A stretch of DNA of 64,000 bases from Glossina fuscipes (taxonomy: Eukaryota > Arthropoda > Insecta > Diptera > Glossinidae): positions 36,540,427 through 36,604,426 of the forward strand of contig NW_023998414.1 of the NCBI RefSeq assembly GCF_014805625.2, written 5' to 3'. Below the pieces are notes generated by a model. That model was given only the letters and a program-made list of their open reading frames with translations, was not told the origin of the DNA and ran no database searches. Every line of letters starts with the position of its first letter. Position 1 is the stretch's first letter. Positions 1-11,079 of the stretch are shown piece by piece. A program made the translations under genes and the position numbers.

Positions 1-2133
1 TGGTTTATCTAAATGCTGCGATAGGACATAGGTAGAGAAAGTAAGTTGATAGCTTCTCCAGAAGATTAGATTTCTGTCCTGTTAAGCGAAAAAATTGTTT
101 CTCGTTTTTTTTATTTATTTATTTTTTAGACAGAGTCGAGAGAGAGTTAGTTAAAACTGCCGAAAAGTGTATTAGGCAAACTTTTACGACATAACTCATG
201 GTTGTACGGAATCAATATGAAAAAATGAAAAGTTTATAAATACTTTTCTCTTTTTAATATGACAAGATGGCGATAATAAATGTTCTTTCTGTAACGGAGT
301 TTACAAATGCACTATGCACTGTAAGGATGATCGTAATGCATTTTGTGGTAAGAATAGAAATGGAATTGAATTTCTCTAAAATATCAATTTAGTGCAATTT
401 GGTCGAACAACAGCGCCTTCGAATAACCTGATCATGCTCTATTCTGCAATAATTATTTGATGACCAAAAACCCGATGGCAGAGTGATTTCTATCGTTTCT
501 ATCTATTGGAAAAAATGTATTTGCGAATGAAATGCGTTTACCGTTATCCAATTAGCTTACATTGACATTCTCAAGAACGTTTCTGCTTACGTGATCTAAA
601 ACGATCGTCCGACAAGTTTGTTGATCGTGCAAATCGCTGCAGAAGGAGAAAGAAGAAAAAAAAAAGAGTTTAGTCTTAACATTTTGAAATATTTCTCTTT
701 ACTTTGGAACGCATCCTATGCAAGCAAAATTTTGAAGCCTTACACATCTTATTCTTAGATAAGTGCTTAAAATTCCAAAGTGAATTAAAAAAAGTGAATA
801 TAATTTCTCTCATATCCTTTGCGAAAGTTTGCAATTGCGAAAAGTTACAAAATCCAAGTAATCGTAGAGTGGTGATATCTTGTCATAAGAGATATCGTTT
901 TGATATTCATATCATGAAAACACCTATTAGCGCTTATAGCTTCTTGAATACTTCAGCGACATACTCTTACAAATAAAAAGCAACCGCGATTTTCATATGT
1001 TTTTTTTTTTTTTTTTTGCCCCTTAGGTGGAAGGTAACCAAGATGCTACCCAAGACAATTGCACGCTTTCTTGAATGTTTTTTTCTTTCTGTTTTCATAC
1101 TTTTTCCTTAAGCGCTGTGCGAGAATTATTTATTTACATAAACAGTGGTTTGCGGACACACATGTAGGCGCTTGGCATTTGCTTTATTCTACGTAGTGTT
1201 ATGCAAACATCGAAAATCAGACTTGTACGCAACATGTGTATAACTAAGGGCCTACTTATAAATATTATAGATTTCATAACGTGCTCTATATATGGAAGCT
1301 AAGTATGGGGAAAGTTGGATAAAATTCACTGATACGCTCGCATTCAGATATGCACACGCACATATCATCCCATACACAAGTACAATTCATTTTGTGCCCG
1401 AGTAAGCATACAACGGTCGAAAAGTCAATTAATACTCAAATCCTTTTGAATGCCGTGGACTTCGGTCCGTTCACATTGGGCTGCATTGGTCATCGCGGTG
1501 AATCATTATGAAGCCATCTTATGAGGAATTAATAAAAGTTTACTTTTTGATCAATTGCTGCATAGCTTTACATAACATCTATTATCCCATGTAACTATGC
1601 GTGCAAATGCGTATGCGTATATTATATGTAGGAGCATAGATCTAGCATTGTCTGCTTTGATTACACAATTCGTATATGCAAATATACATACATACATATC
1701 TTTCATTATGTGTTGGCATTTTATCTCTTTTCCATCTGCATATGTCCAGATATATGTGTGTTTACCCTTCAACCGTTAACGTATACGAAGTATACTCGAA
1801 AATATGTGTGTGTGTGTGTATGCAAAGTTGATTAAAATTTCTTAAGAAAAATAAATGAAAAAAATTACAATCGCCTTGAAGTGAGCGGCGAGTGATGAAT
1901 CGTATGGAAATGCAACGAAATGTTTGCACTTGTTGCATAAGTTACATACGGATTTGTTTACAAAAAAATGGAAACGAACATGACCGAGAATAAGATGAAA
2001 AATGAAAGAGATCGTGAACACGTTTCAATTAAACTTCTAAGGTCTCGTTTATCGATATATTCTTCACGATAAATTCAAAAGTATTTCAAGCAAACGTGCT
2101 TTCGACACGCAGAGAAGACATCACGTTTGCAAA

Positions 2134-2134
<1 letters not shown>
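1..2134. other. non-coding, no gene seen
   Basis: AT-rich sequence with no convincing exon. The longest open frame (704-976, + strand) is 90 codons, begins at a non-ATG codon and has no recognisable domain. A (TG)n run lies at 1805-1819. Short T and A tracts (about 1001-1017) are the only other structure noticed. Confidence 0.6.

Positions 2135-2182
<48 letters not shown>
2135..2182. repeat. A48 homopolymer tract
   Basis: Uninterrupted run of 48 A. It lies a few bases before a reverse-oriented 3' end of the Fam-A element (2194-2262), the same arrangement as at 20.06 and 62.1 kb. Confidence 0.95.
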
Positions 2183-2183
<1 letters not shown>

Positions 2184-2193
2184 AATGATTAAT

Positions 2194-2470
2194 AAGTAAG
2201 AAAATTATATTTGGCTTGGACCGAATCTTTTTTTACCCATCACCCATCGCCGTTATCCTAAAAAGCCGAATTTGTATTTGATGCTGTGGTATTTCTACGA
2301 GATGGGAAAACATGATGTATGTGATGAACTTTATAACACACACACACACACAAGCAAGCTTAGGAAGCCCCATAAAGTGTAAAAATTCTTGGTCGATTTC
2401 GAATTCGTAGTGCACCTAAGTATGTCCGCTTTACCAACTGCGTAGTATGTGTGGTAAGCGTCGCTTAATG
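2194..2470. mobile_element. rearranged Fam-A (DINE-1-like) fragments in opposite orientations
   Basis: 2194-2262 reads as the reverse complement of the Fam-A 3' end (tail, degenerate hairpin, then a TACCCATCACC-like block). 2329-2470 reads on the + strand as the second Fam-A module: the 'aaattcttgg' block, 'gcacctaagtatgtccgc', then the 'gtggtaagcgt' block. A (CA)n run at 2336-2352 interrupts it. The two pieces face in opposite directions, so this is a rearranged or nested remnant and not one simple copy. Confidence 0.65.
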
Positions 2471-4439
2471 GAGACTTCGACTCACACTACAATCTCAAGA
2501 TGAACGAATCAATTTAGAAAACTTAAATTCGTTCTCACTAGTACGACTTATCGGCGTGTCGGATATTGATCCAACTAGATCGATGAATAGACCGCATCTC
2601 AAATTTGAAAAATCAAAAAAGTTTTGATATCATGTGCATTGACATAAGTGCGCTATGGCATGCTAACCGGCAAGTTTTCATCTCTTTGCTACACCTTTTT
2701 TCAGGCTGTGTGTGTTCTAAGAAATATACCGAACGATACACTCGCACATATTAGTCGTTGATTATCGTGTAACAGTATTTTTTTGTTTTTTTGTTTTTTT
2801 TCTTTTTGTAACTGTGTGTGGAGAAAGTTTTCAGTTTTCGTGTTAAATGAAACAAAACCTTTTCCTAATGATAAACTTAAAAATTATGAAAAAGTGACGG
2901 TTTTTTCTCGCAATCTTTTATATCTTTTAAATATATGTTTTGCGTATTTAACATACGCATTGACGTCACCCTTATGGGGCTAAGATGAACTAACTCATTT
3001 CGATGCAGGCGAAAACTAAACGCGTAAGCTAAAGTACTCTTCAACAAAAGTTACAAACATTGCAAATAAAAACTTTCTTAATTCCTTTACATTTTGTTGC
3101 TGTTAAACAGATATACGCTTGAACGCATGTATCTCCCGCCTCCCGTATTTAGTAGCCGCTGCAAGCAGTAAATGCAAGAGAATGATTTCAAATGTGATTC
3201 ATAAAAATTTTTGGGTAAATAATTAGAAAGGTTACGAACATTAATTACTGCCTCTGACTCTATCTCGATTTATTTAACTTTTAGCTCACTTTGTCCTTCG
3301 GTTGCGTGCATTACATGCATGCTATGCTTGTTTGTGAGTTCATGAGTAAGTTGTCAAGAATTAAGTATCGTTAATTTGTCAATTGTAAGTCTTGCGAACA
3401 CAAAAACAAAAAAACAGACAGACAAAAACACACACGTATGCATGCAAACACTTGTGCAAAGGCGTAGAAAACTGTTATATAAAAACTATGGGAAACAAAA
3501 ACTTCTTGATTAAAAAGAGGGATAAAAAGAGGGATAAAAAAATAACAAAAAAAAAAAACAAAAAATAATAAAAAATAATAAAAAATAACAAAAGATATAT
3601 AAAAAAATAAAAAAAAAAAAGAAGCAACTATTTCAGTTTTGTCACGAATTTTAGATACCCATCTCCGCAAAGTATTTCTAAAGCATACGCAAATCACTTA
3701 GCGGTTTCTTAATAGCGTTAAAGCTTAATTTCGAATGTATATAACATGTTTTTATTAAAAAAAAAAAAAAAAAAACACGAAAACACAAAAAACTTAAGAA
3801 AAGAAAATGTAGAAAATGCAGACAATCAACAATCAATCAATCAAATTGTTTATTGCTTATCTACCTTGACGTCATCAGTGACTAAGGTATTTGCGATCGC
3901 AAACTTTACAAACGTATAACGAAGAAGTTTAAGACGCCAATAGATTTTAGCCATTGACATGTTTAAAAAAAAAAAAAAAATCAATATATTTTTTTTTCTT
4001 TAAAATTATTATTTTTGCGACATGAGAAACGTTAGTTGTTTATGTAGTTATGCGGTAGGCAGGTAGGTAGGATTCGGGTCAAAATAGTTTATAAAGCGCA
4101 TTTTACTATGAAATTTGAATGTATTTTTTTGAATGGTACCGGTACGAACCGTTTTTATTTATTTATTTATTTTTTTAAGTTTTTTTTTTATTTATTTCAT
4201 AACAATTTTTGTACTTTATTTTTTGATACTTCAACTTGTCACAAGTCCGAATCATAGATTTACGCACCATATGCGGTTCCACAAATATTTCAAATTGGAA
4301 AACTATATATTTCAGAATAGCCATTAGGTCGCGGTAACTATTTGCAATAAATTTTCATTTAGAAATATAACAAGCGATGTCTGTGAAAAAGTTATCATCG
4401 TATGTACATGTCATAATGAGAAGAAGCGTTACGTGAACG
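2471..4439. other. non-coding, A-rich simple sequence
   Basis: No gene is seen. 3530-3625 is A-rich with AATAA-type units and gives a spurious phenylalanine-rich open frame on the reverse strand. Further A/T tracts lie at 3758-3775 and 3965-3995, and a TTTA-rich stretch at 4155-4200. Confidence 0.6.
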
Positions 4440-4690
4440 TTACTGCTGTACATAAGAGAGTTGGTGGTGAGGTGTCACGATTTATCGATTAACCAGTTAA
4501 CTGCGTTTGACAAGTACATACGTTATGATCCGTCCATCCGTCCTTGTCGTATTCTCTCCTCAAAATTTTATCATTATGAATGTGTGAAATATCAAGTCAA
4601 GTCGCTTCATTACAATCTAATTTCCCCTAACACATAGTCTATGTTTGACGAGTACATCGCTAAAAAGGTCGCTACAGTTAACTAGTTAAG
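4440..4690 (+). mobile_element. Fam-C interspersed repeat, copy 1
   Basis: Shares an ordered series of blocks with 37141-37520: an 'aaccagttaactg'-type block, 'tatgatccgtc', 'atcattatgaatgtg', 'tcaagtcgcttcattacaat', then 'tgtttgacgagta'. It carries a short GTCC block like the mini-me/DINE-1 type of fly element. The copies are diverged and differ by insertions. No coding capacity is visible. Class assignment is inferred from the GTCC block only. Confidence 0.6.
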
Positions 4691-5499
4691 CAGCATTGCC
4701 TGCATTTCCCAGGAAATCATTTCGCGTTGTTTGGGTAAAATCAACAACTTTTTAACAACTGAAATCGAAAGGTCATCAAAAGCAACGCAGTATACTGTAA
4801 CTTTCCTGTCTTACACTATATATTAAGCAATAAAAAAATATTATTTTGCTCACTTATAGTGGAATGCATTCCTCGTTGAATCGAATACACGGATAGCAGC
4901 GGCCGGTCAAAGCAGCGGCCAGGCGCTGTTGACAAAGCGTAAAACTCTTGAAAACTGGCTGATGTCTGTGCGTTCGTGTGATTCCAAAAAGACGACTTAG
5001 CTGCCGTTGAAGTAAAGAAATTATTGAAAACGAGACTTATTTTTATTAAACCAACAAGGTATCTAATGTTTATGTAGATATATCCGAGAATGACATACCA
5101 AGTGACAAAGGTAGTATATTTTCCGCTGATGAATATGAAATCTATTAATTGTGAGGGTATAGTACAAGTGATTCAGAGAGTAATACATCAAAGGTATTCA
5201 CGGTTGTTTGCACCCTTGAGTTTCGTCAGTTGCACGCGCTCTTGCACATATGTAGGGATACATTTTTTTATTTCTACCATCAAAATTGAATTTCAAAAAC
5301 TGCTACATCCACCAAATATATGTAAGTGTATCCACGTGATAATCTTATAAATAGATTTTTACTCACACAAAATTCAAATTCGTTCATTATAAGTGTCAGC
5401 GAATCATTGATAAATATTCATAAATGATGAAAGTTTGCTTATCGAAACTACTAGTACTACGTCGCATGAGAGTATGTAAAGTTCGTTTGAATGTATGCA

Positions 5500-5765
5500 A
5501 GAGTCAGAAGGATCTCTGTATCTGTCGATTCAGAATCGCTTTCTTAATTTAAGTAAGCTTGCCCGTCCCTCTTGTGTTCAATGTACATGACGCAATTTTT
5601 GAGATATTTTGATGAAATTTAGCGTTCGGCCGAAGGGCGAGCATATATTGAAAACAGTTTGAATCGGAGCACTTTTTCAATCCCTTTCCATATAACGCCT
5701 TACTCCGATAAGTCGTTATTTGCATAACATTATGATGAAGTAGGGTATTTATTGGTGAGCCGTGG
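5500..5765 (+). mobile_element. Fam-B interspersed repeat copy
   Basis: Contains the Fam-B head blocks in order: 'gattcagaatcgctttct', a 'taagcttgcccgtcc' GTCC block, 'cttgtgttcaatgtacatg', 'gcaatttttgagatatttt', and a 'cgataagtcgttat' block. The same order is seen near 26.7 and 39.1 kb. It is non-coding and resembles the GTCY-containing mini-me/DINE-1 group of dipteran elements. Confidence 0.6.
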
Positions 5766-7603
5766 CCTACTATAGTGTTTTTATGTGTTTTATTTCAATT
5801 TCTGGAGGCTTTTGTGTTGCGTGCGTGACTGTGTTCTCTGCTCTCTCTATCTCTCTGCTGACCGATCTCTTGGCAATATACATCCTTGTCAATTCAATTG
5901 CTTCGCGTAGTTGTCCGTAGAGTAGTGTGAAGGAATGCAAAATTCTTTTGATATCCATTCATCCATTTACCTCGAATCGTAGTTATTATCTGTCTGTCTA
6001 ATGCTCGATATGTTCTCGGAAATTCGAAAAATCAGTTTTCGTAGCGAAACGAATATCCGCAATGGTAGGATTTTTTAAACATCAACATTCTCATTCGCCC
6101 AAAAGACAAGGGAAAAGAGAAAATGATCTTGCCATGGGAGTAAAGTGGGAAATTGAAGTTATCTAATATTTGGGATACGAATTTGATGTTTTGGATATTT
6201 ATGCCAATCAACAGATGATTTAAATCTTGCGTGTCGCGTTGTTTCGCTTTTATTTCGAAAAAGACTTTCAATGAATATATACACTCGCTATACTAGATAC
6301 CAGATTCCTTCGTCTTCGAGCGTCTTTCAGCAAGAATTGTCATGTCGAACATAGCTCTGTTTAATATACAACTGTGATAAATGAAACCTAAGAGGATCTT
6401 TCAGATAGATTTCCTCTATAAAAGATGCTTGGTGGTGGTCGGTATTACATGAGCAGGGTTAGGTTATTTTAAACAAAATTATTTAGACAAGTGAATATGT
6501 CGAAAAACACCCAAAAGGAATGATCGAACGATTTTCCGTACTCCAACGAGCGACTATCATTATAATTGGCTCACAATTACCGTTACTGAGCAAAATTCGT
6601 TGCGTTATTTCTTTGAACTGATAAATGACGTTAGGGATGTGGATAACATTTGTTCTTGGCAGAACGATGCCAACTCCCGCAAATCTCATGAAGCGATAGT
6701 TAACTACTTTTGTCGAATGACTCTATACGATCCTTTAAAGTCACTTTTATAATACGACCAGTTGAAAATATTCGGAGCACGAATGAATTTTGCTTCATCA
6801 GTTCGCACACGATTCCAGTGCTCATTGACGCAATAATCGTCCTTTTTAAAACTCATTCACGAAGCTAACGAGACATAGAGGATTTGCAAAAAAAAAGATA
6901 TTGAAATAAAAACTTTTTTTGTCGACCGTAGGTGTTCGAGTTCAGCTGAAGTAAATCGAAACAACAAATAATAAGAAGACAGACAAAGTGTTGATGTACC
7001 GTAAAAAATACCAAAATTTATGATAGAAATTTGAGATTTTTTCAACGAGCAATATATAGAAGTTCTATGTGACAAAAGGTAATAATCTTTTGGGCATAAG
7101 CTCTGCTCTTTCGATTTATTAATGCATTTCGCCGTTCCATTTATAATAAATTTTTCAAATTTTTTACTAAAATTTAATTAGCGTTAAAACTTAATCTTCC
7201 TGACCATATCTTGAGATGATTTCGATCACGAAACCATAATTTTTTCTTTTCACGACGCGCTAACAGATAAGGTATAGGATGGACTTTTGAATTTTTATAC
7301 TGCAAACAATTTATATATTTTTGTAATCGATGGTAACATTGGCTTTTATATATCTTCAAGTAAACCATTCATATAAAAGCAAATATTTTCGGTTTGTTTC
7401 ATGTGACGATTACTACAAGGAAAGAAGAAATTATTTAGCCAAATTCTTCTATGTTAATGAAAATGTAATAAAAATTGAAAGGAAAGAATATCACAGAAGT
7501 AGAGGGGTAACGTTGGCATAAGGTTTCGCAAGTACATCGTTTTTTAGGAAATCTATTCAAAAATACCGTCAACTAGTAGTAGGAGTTAGGTAAAGGCAAA
7601 GCG
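5766..7603. other. upstream flank of the 7607 gene, no other gene seen
   Basis: No convincing exon on either strand; the open frames here (for example 6032-6271 and 6483-6689, reverse) are short and without known motifs. This stretch should contain the 5' untranslated region and promoter of the gene starting at 7607, but I could not identify a reliable TATA box or initiator. An in-frame TAA lies immediately before the ATG, at 7604-7606. Confidence 0.5.
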
Positions 7604-7606
7604 TAA

Positions 7607-10600
7607 ATGGAAAATTCGAATTCATTGAATACCGGTAACAAGTCTGACGGTAGCGGTCGAAAGATGATAAGGTACAATTCGAAAAGTCGACGAAGAAGTT
7701 CTTCGGTGGTAAGAAACAATGAAATACGATGGTATGAGAATGAAATACGTGCAAAAATTTTAGAAATACAACAAAAAAAGGCTCAACGATGTGCCTACTC
7801 AGTGTGCCCAACATCTACGAATAAAGCTAAACAAAAATTATGTGAAGAAAATGAAATTTTGAGTAAGGCTCCGGGGCACTGTCCCCTTTATAGGAAAGAT
7901 GCTGACCAGTCTATAGCAGAAAGAAATAGAGATTCATTTATTATCTGCAGGAGGAAAAAGCACGATCAGCAGTATTGTACTGCACATCCTAAGCAACGAA
8001 AACGATCGCGTGAAAGAGATGTAAACAATTGTAGAAGTAGAAGTAAGAGTTGCGATCTTTCAGGTGCGGAAGCGCTAAGTCACTGCTATCAACCCGAAGA
8101 CCGTCAAATAACTTGTTCAAGTTCATGTAGCTGTCAATTTTATGATTATAGTCAGCCGCAGTACGACAGAGGCGAATCGGAAAGTGAAAATGGTGTTCTT
8201 TGCTATCCCCAGAGAATAGCAAAACAATCTGAAAAGAGTTATGAAAATGTTAAGGTCTCCAAATTAGACGGTTTCACGAATAGAGTTCAATATCATGCAG
8301 AAAATATTTCGAATATGACCCTTCCTAATCAGTTCGACGGTAATAATCATATAGATAAAGTGAGAAATCTCAATGATATCACGGATGTAGTGAAACGTCA
8401 TAAAGCAAACATATCCAATCCAAGTCTGTTTAATCGCGAGAATAACGACAAGCCGGCGTCTTATATTAAACGAAACGAAATCGACGATATAGTACAACGC
8501 CATAGAGAAAAAATTCCTAGTACGGAAATTGCCAATCAGCACGATGATAACAACCACACAGTCAATGTGTATAATCTTAACAATATTACGGATGTAGTAG
8601 AACGTCATAAAGCAAAAATTTCTAATCTTAGTCCTCCTAATCAGCAAGATGACATCAAGCCCATACTCAAATCGTCTGATCTTAACAGTGCTGGGAGTGC
8701 GGTACAAGTTCGTGAAAAGATAGTTTCTAATGTAAAGCTTTCAAATGGCCAGAATCATAGAGACCATATAAAGGGAAGATCCGAAAAAGTGACGAATAGA
8801 AAGGAAAAAGAAAGCAGTGTATCTAATATAGAGCTCGAATCATTCGAAAAATCCGAAACAAAGAATATGAATGAAAAGAAATTATCGGAAAGCGCGTATC
8901 AGATCACTCCACAGAACAGAAATGCAAGCAATGTTACGAGAGCCGAATATAAGATAGAGCGAGGTGAAGAAAGTACTCGTGCCATTACTAATCCCAAAAA
9001 AATTAGAGAATCGATCGAACATAGCACATTAAAATTAACACCCAAATGGAAAAGTTTAGAAGAGAGCCCCGAAAAAACAATCGATGGAAAAAGAATTCAA
9101 CTCGAACCTAAAGGAAGTGACGTGAAACCGAAATCATCCCAATTACCGTATACGGTAAAAAGAACTGATTTGACATTAAAGCCATCCGACTTGCCGCACA
9201 CCTTTGCAAGAAACGAATTGCAATCCAAAGCATCCAATTTATCCCAGACCATCAAAAGAAACGAACTGAAACCGAAGTCATCTGATTTGCCGCGCACTGT
9301 TAAAAGAAATGAGTTGACGCTTAAGCCATCCGACTTGCCGCATACTTCTCGAAGAGCAGAATTGAAACCTAAACCATCTGACTTGCCGCACACTTCTAAA
9401 AAAACTGAATTGAAACTTAAACCATCGGATTTACCGCATACTTCTAAAAAAGCTGAATTGAAACCGAAACCGTCCGAATTACCGCATTCTTCATCAAAAG
9501 GAAATGAATTGACGCCGAAACCATCGAACTTGCCACATACTCCAATGAAAACTATGTGCCAACATGACATGTCAGATTTGATGTCGGACACCACTAAAAG
9601 AGTAGAGTTGCTACATAAATGTTTCGATTTGCCGCATACTTCGAAAGAGACTGATTTACAAAAGCGTTTCCGAGATCAATTAGAGGGTAAAGTTATTGGG
9701 TCCGCTGCTAAGGAGCACATTGATGATGATGATGATGATGATATGCATAGAGCTCTCTGTTGTCCTTTTACTCCCCCCAACTTTTTTGCTCCATCTCAGC
9801 CAAAATTAGTCATTACCGCCGTATATATTAAAGAACAGCCTCGATGCTATCCGGGACCATGGAGAGCTGAATGCGCCCGCTCTTATTCCGACAATAGTTT
9901 ATCAAGTGAAGCAAGTGAAGGTAAACACTTTTCTTAATAAACATTCACATTAAACATTATTGTTAACTTACGGGATCTTTAGTGAATTGCTTACGTTCTT
10001 AGGTCAGCATTCGTGCGGTAAATGTCCGACAAAATTATTTCGCAATTTAATGTAATATATTAATGAAATTAAACGTATTAAGTTTCTATGTCGAGAACAC
10101 GTTAGAAATCTAGCAAATTTAAGAGCTGGACAGTGTTGCTTCGAAAAGTCCAAATTGCCTTTTAATGGCCTAATGCATCTAATGCACTCAAAGCTATAGC
10201 ATTCTAGCACTATAGCTAATTATTCCCATTGTAAATTTTATTTAATCTTGCGAAAGCTTACTAAATGTTACTATCGATGGGATGGGATGGGATGAAATGC
10301 CCTACCTATATATAACGGCATATTTGTTAAAAGTCTGTTCTGATTGTGCATCTAATTAATAATAAGAATATTGAAGTGAGGTAATGGGTTGGATGATTTG
10401 TAAATAAATACGCTATCAGCAGTTCCGTGCGTGCAATTAACATATCGAACATTTTAGATCGAAGTGAGAAAATGTCACCGCCTCCACCGCCACCAAGTGC
10501 CAGTGCCAGTGAACATCAAGAAGTAAATGCCGCTGAAGAGGAACGTAGACCTCTTAAAAAATTTTCGTTCAAATCTTTAGTGTCGACGTCCATAAAATTG

Positions 10601-10663
10601 AAGGCACTGCAAGAAAAATTACAACTGCGATGTATGAATGAAGAGAGTTTTTCGAAACCGTGA
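7607..10663 (+). CDS. repeat-rich hydrophilic protein of unknown function, two exons: join(7607..9920, 10458..10663)
   Basis: The only convincing gene here. Exon 1 is open for 771 codons from ATG 7607; the codon just before it is an in-frame TAA. At 9921 a donor (GAAG|GTAAAC) interrupts codon 772 after its first base. An acceptor (ATTTTAG|AT) ends at 10457 and restores the frame, giving 839 residues ending in FSKP and stop 10661-10663. If the intron is retained, the frame closes at 9935-9937 and gives 776 residues. The N-terminus is basic and serine/arginine-rich (SKSRRRSSS), followed by a possible short helix (residues ~44-60). Cysteine-containing segments lie around 60-200. Diverged ~35-residue repeats occupy about 222-395 and ten 16-residue repeats 505-682. 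An aspartate run follows, then a proline/cysteine segment (CCPFTPPNFF). Exon 2 adds a proline run and a basic/amphipathic end (KKFSFKSL...KLKALQEKLQLR). I see no signal peptide or membrane segment and do not recognise the family. The coding status is well supported by length and repeat-frame maintenance; the splice model is inferred. Confidence 0.82.
8270..8793 (+). repeat. about five diverged ~35-residue repeats inside the CDS
   Basis: Residues ~222-395 of the encoded protein. Each unit has a '(D/N)ITDVV(K/E)RHKA(N/K)ISN' type segment followed by an asparagine/aspartate-rich segment such as 'NQHDDNNH'. The best copies start at the two 'LN(D/N)ITDVV' sites. A third reads 'EIDDIVQRHREKI'; the flanking two are weaker ('VQYHAENISN', 'AVQVREKIVSN'). 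The DNA is too diverged to look like a simple tandem repeat, which implies old duplications kept in frame. Confidence 0.7.
9119..9652 (+). repeat. ten 48-bp (16-residue) tandem repeats inside the CDS
   Basis: Residues 505 to ~682. The consensus unit is close to ELKPKPSDLPHTSKKT. Copies 1-7 and 10 are 16 residues; copy 8 has one extra residue; copy 9 carries an insertion containing 'MCQHDMSDLMSD' before the last unit. The L-P dipeptide and the lysines are best kept; only copy 3 lacks the proline (LSQT). Third-codon positions vary between copies, so the array is not recent and the protein sequence appears constrained. Confidence 0.9.
9719..9741 (+). repeat. in-frame GAT trinucleotide repeat (poly-aspartate)
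   Basis: Seven consecutive GAT codons encode an aspartate run just after the 16-residue repeat array and before 'MHRALCCPF'. It is a likely length-variable microsatellite within the coding region. Confidence 0.85.
9921..10457 (+). other. predicted phase-1 intron
   Basis: GT at 9921-9922 after GAAG; AG at 10456-10457 after ATTTT. The split codon is G|AT (Asp). A possible branch site TTAAC lies at 10437-10441, about 17 bases before the acceptor. Two closer-looking CAG acceptors (ending 10419 and 10422) would put exon 2 out of frame with an early TAG, so they were not chosen. A (GGGAT)n-like short tandem lies at 10276-10294. Confidence 0.65.
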
Positions 10664-10703
10664 TATATCAAAAAAAAATTTCATAGTAAGATTAAATTTG
10701 GCA

Positions 10704-10753
10704 AATAAATAGAAATTATTAGTAAAGCGAAAGATGGATATATTTTTAATAAA
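10704..10753 (+). terminator. candidate poly(A) signals for the 7607 gene
   Basis: AATAAA hexamers at 10704-10709 and 10748-10753, about 41 and 85 bases after the exon-2 stop codon. In an AT-rich genome AATAAA is common, so support comes mainly from position. Confidence 0.55.
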
Positions 10754-10759
10754 GCCAAG

Positions 10760-11079
10760 TAAGAAAACTATATTCGCTCACTATAACGAATCTTAAACCA
10801 TTTATTTCTAATTGCGGGCAATGTACGCATATTTTAGACTAGAACTGTATGCGGTTTCATTCACGAACATTTGATGCAGGATGAATGCTCTCGAGATGCC
10901 CACTTCTTCAAGCGCATACGCAAAATTCTGAAATAGCTGATCCTGGATCAGGTTTCATCAAAATAATGCAATATTGTTTTTTTTTTATTGGTTATATACT
11001 CTACGTCACTTGTCTTTAGGGCCTATTGAATTTGTGTGGATGGATACCTGCAGTATCCAAAAAGTTTCCAATTCTCACT
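10760..11079. other. non-coding, nothing recognised
   Basis: Short interval 3' of the gene with a T10-type tract near 10978. No coding or RNA gene signal was seen. Confidence 0.5.

Noticed and set aside
3371..3697. 108-codon phenylalanine-rich reverse frame
   Set aside because: Product of an A-rich low-complexity tract.
8264..8707. 147-codon reverse-strand frame
   Set aside because: Antisense to the supported gene; no domain, and composition typical of an antisense shadow.
9097..9594. 165-codon reverse-strand frame with GKSDGFGxNS repeats
   Set aside because: It lies antisense to the 16-residue repeat array; its repeats mirror those of the sense protein.
10427..10663. Separate 78-codon gene starting at 10427
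   Set aside because: The 'start' is a GTG, not ATG, and the frame joins the upstream exon in phase; better explained as exon 2.
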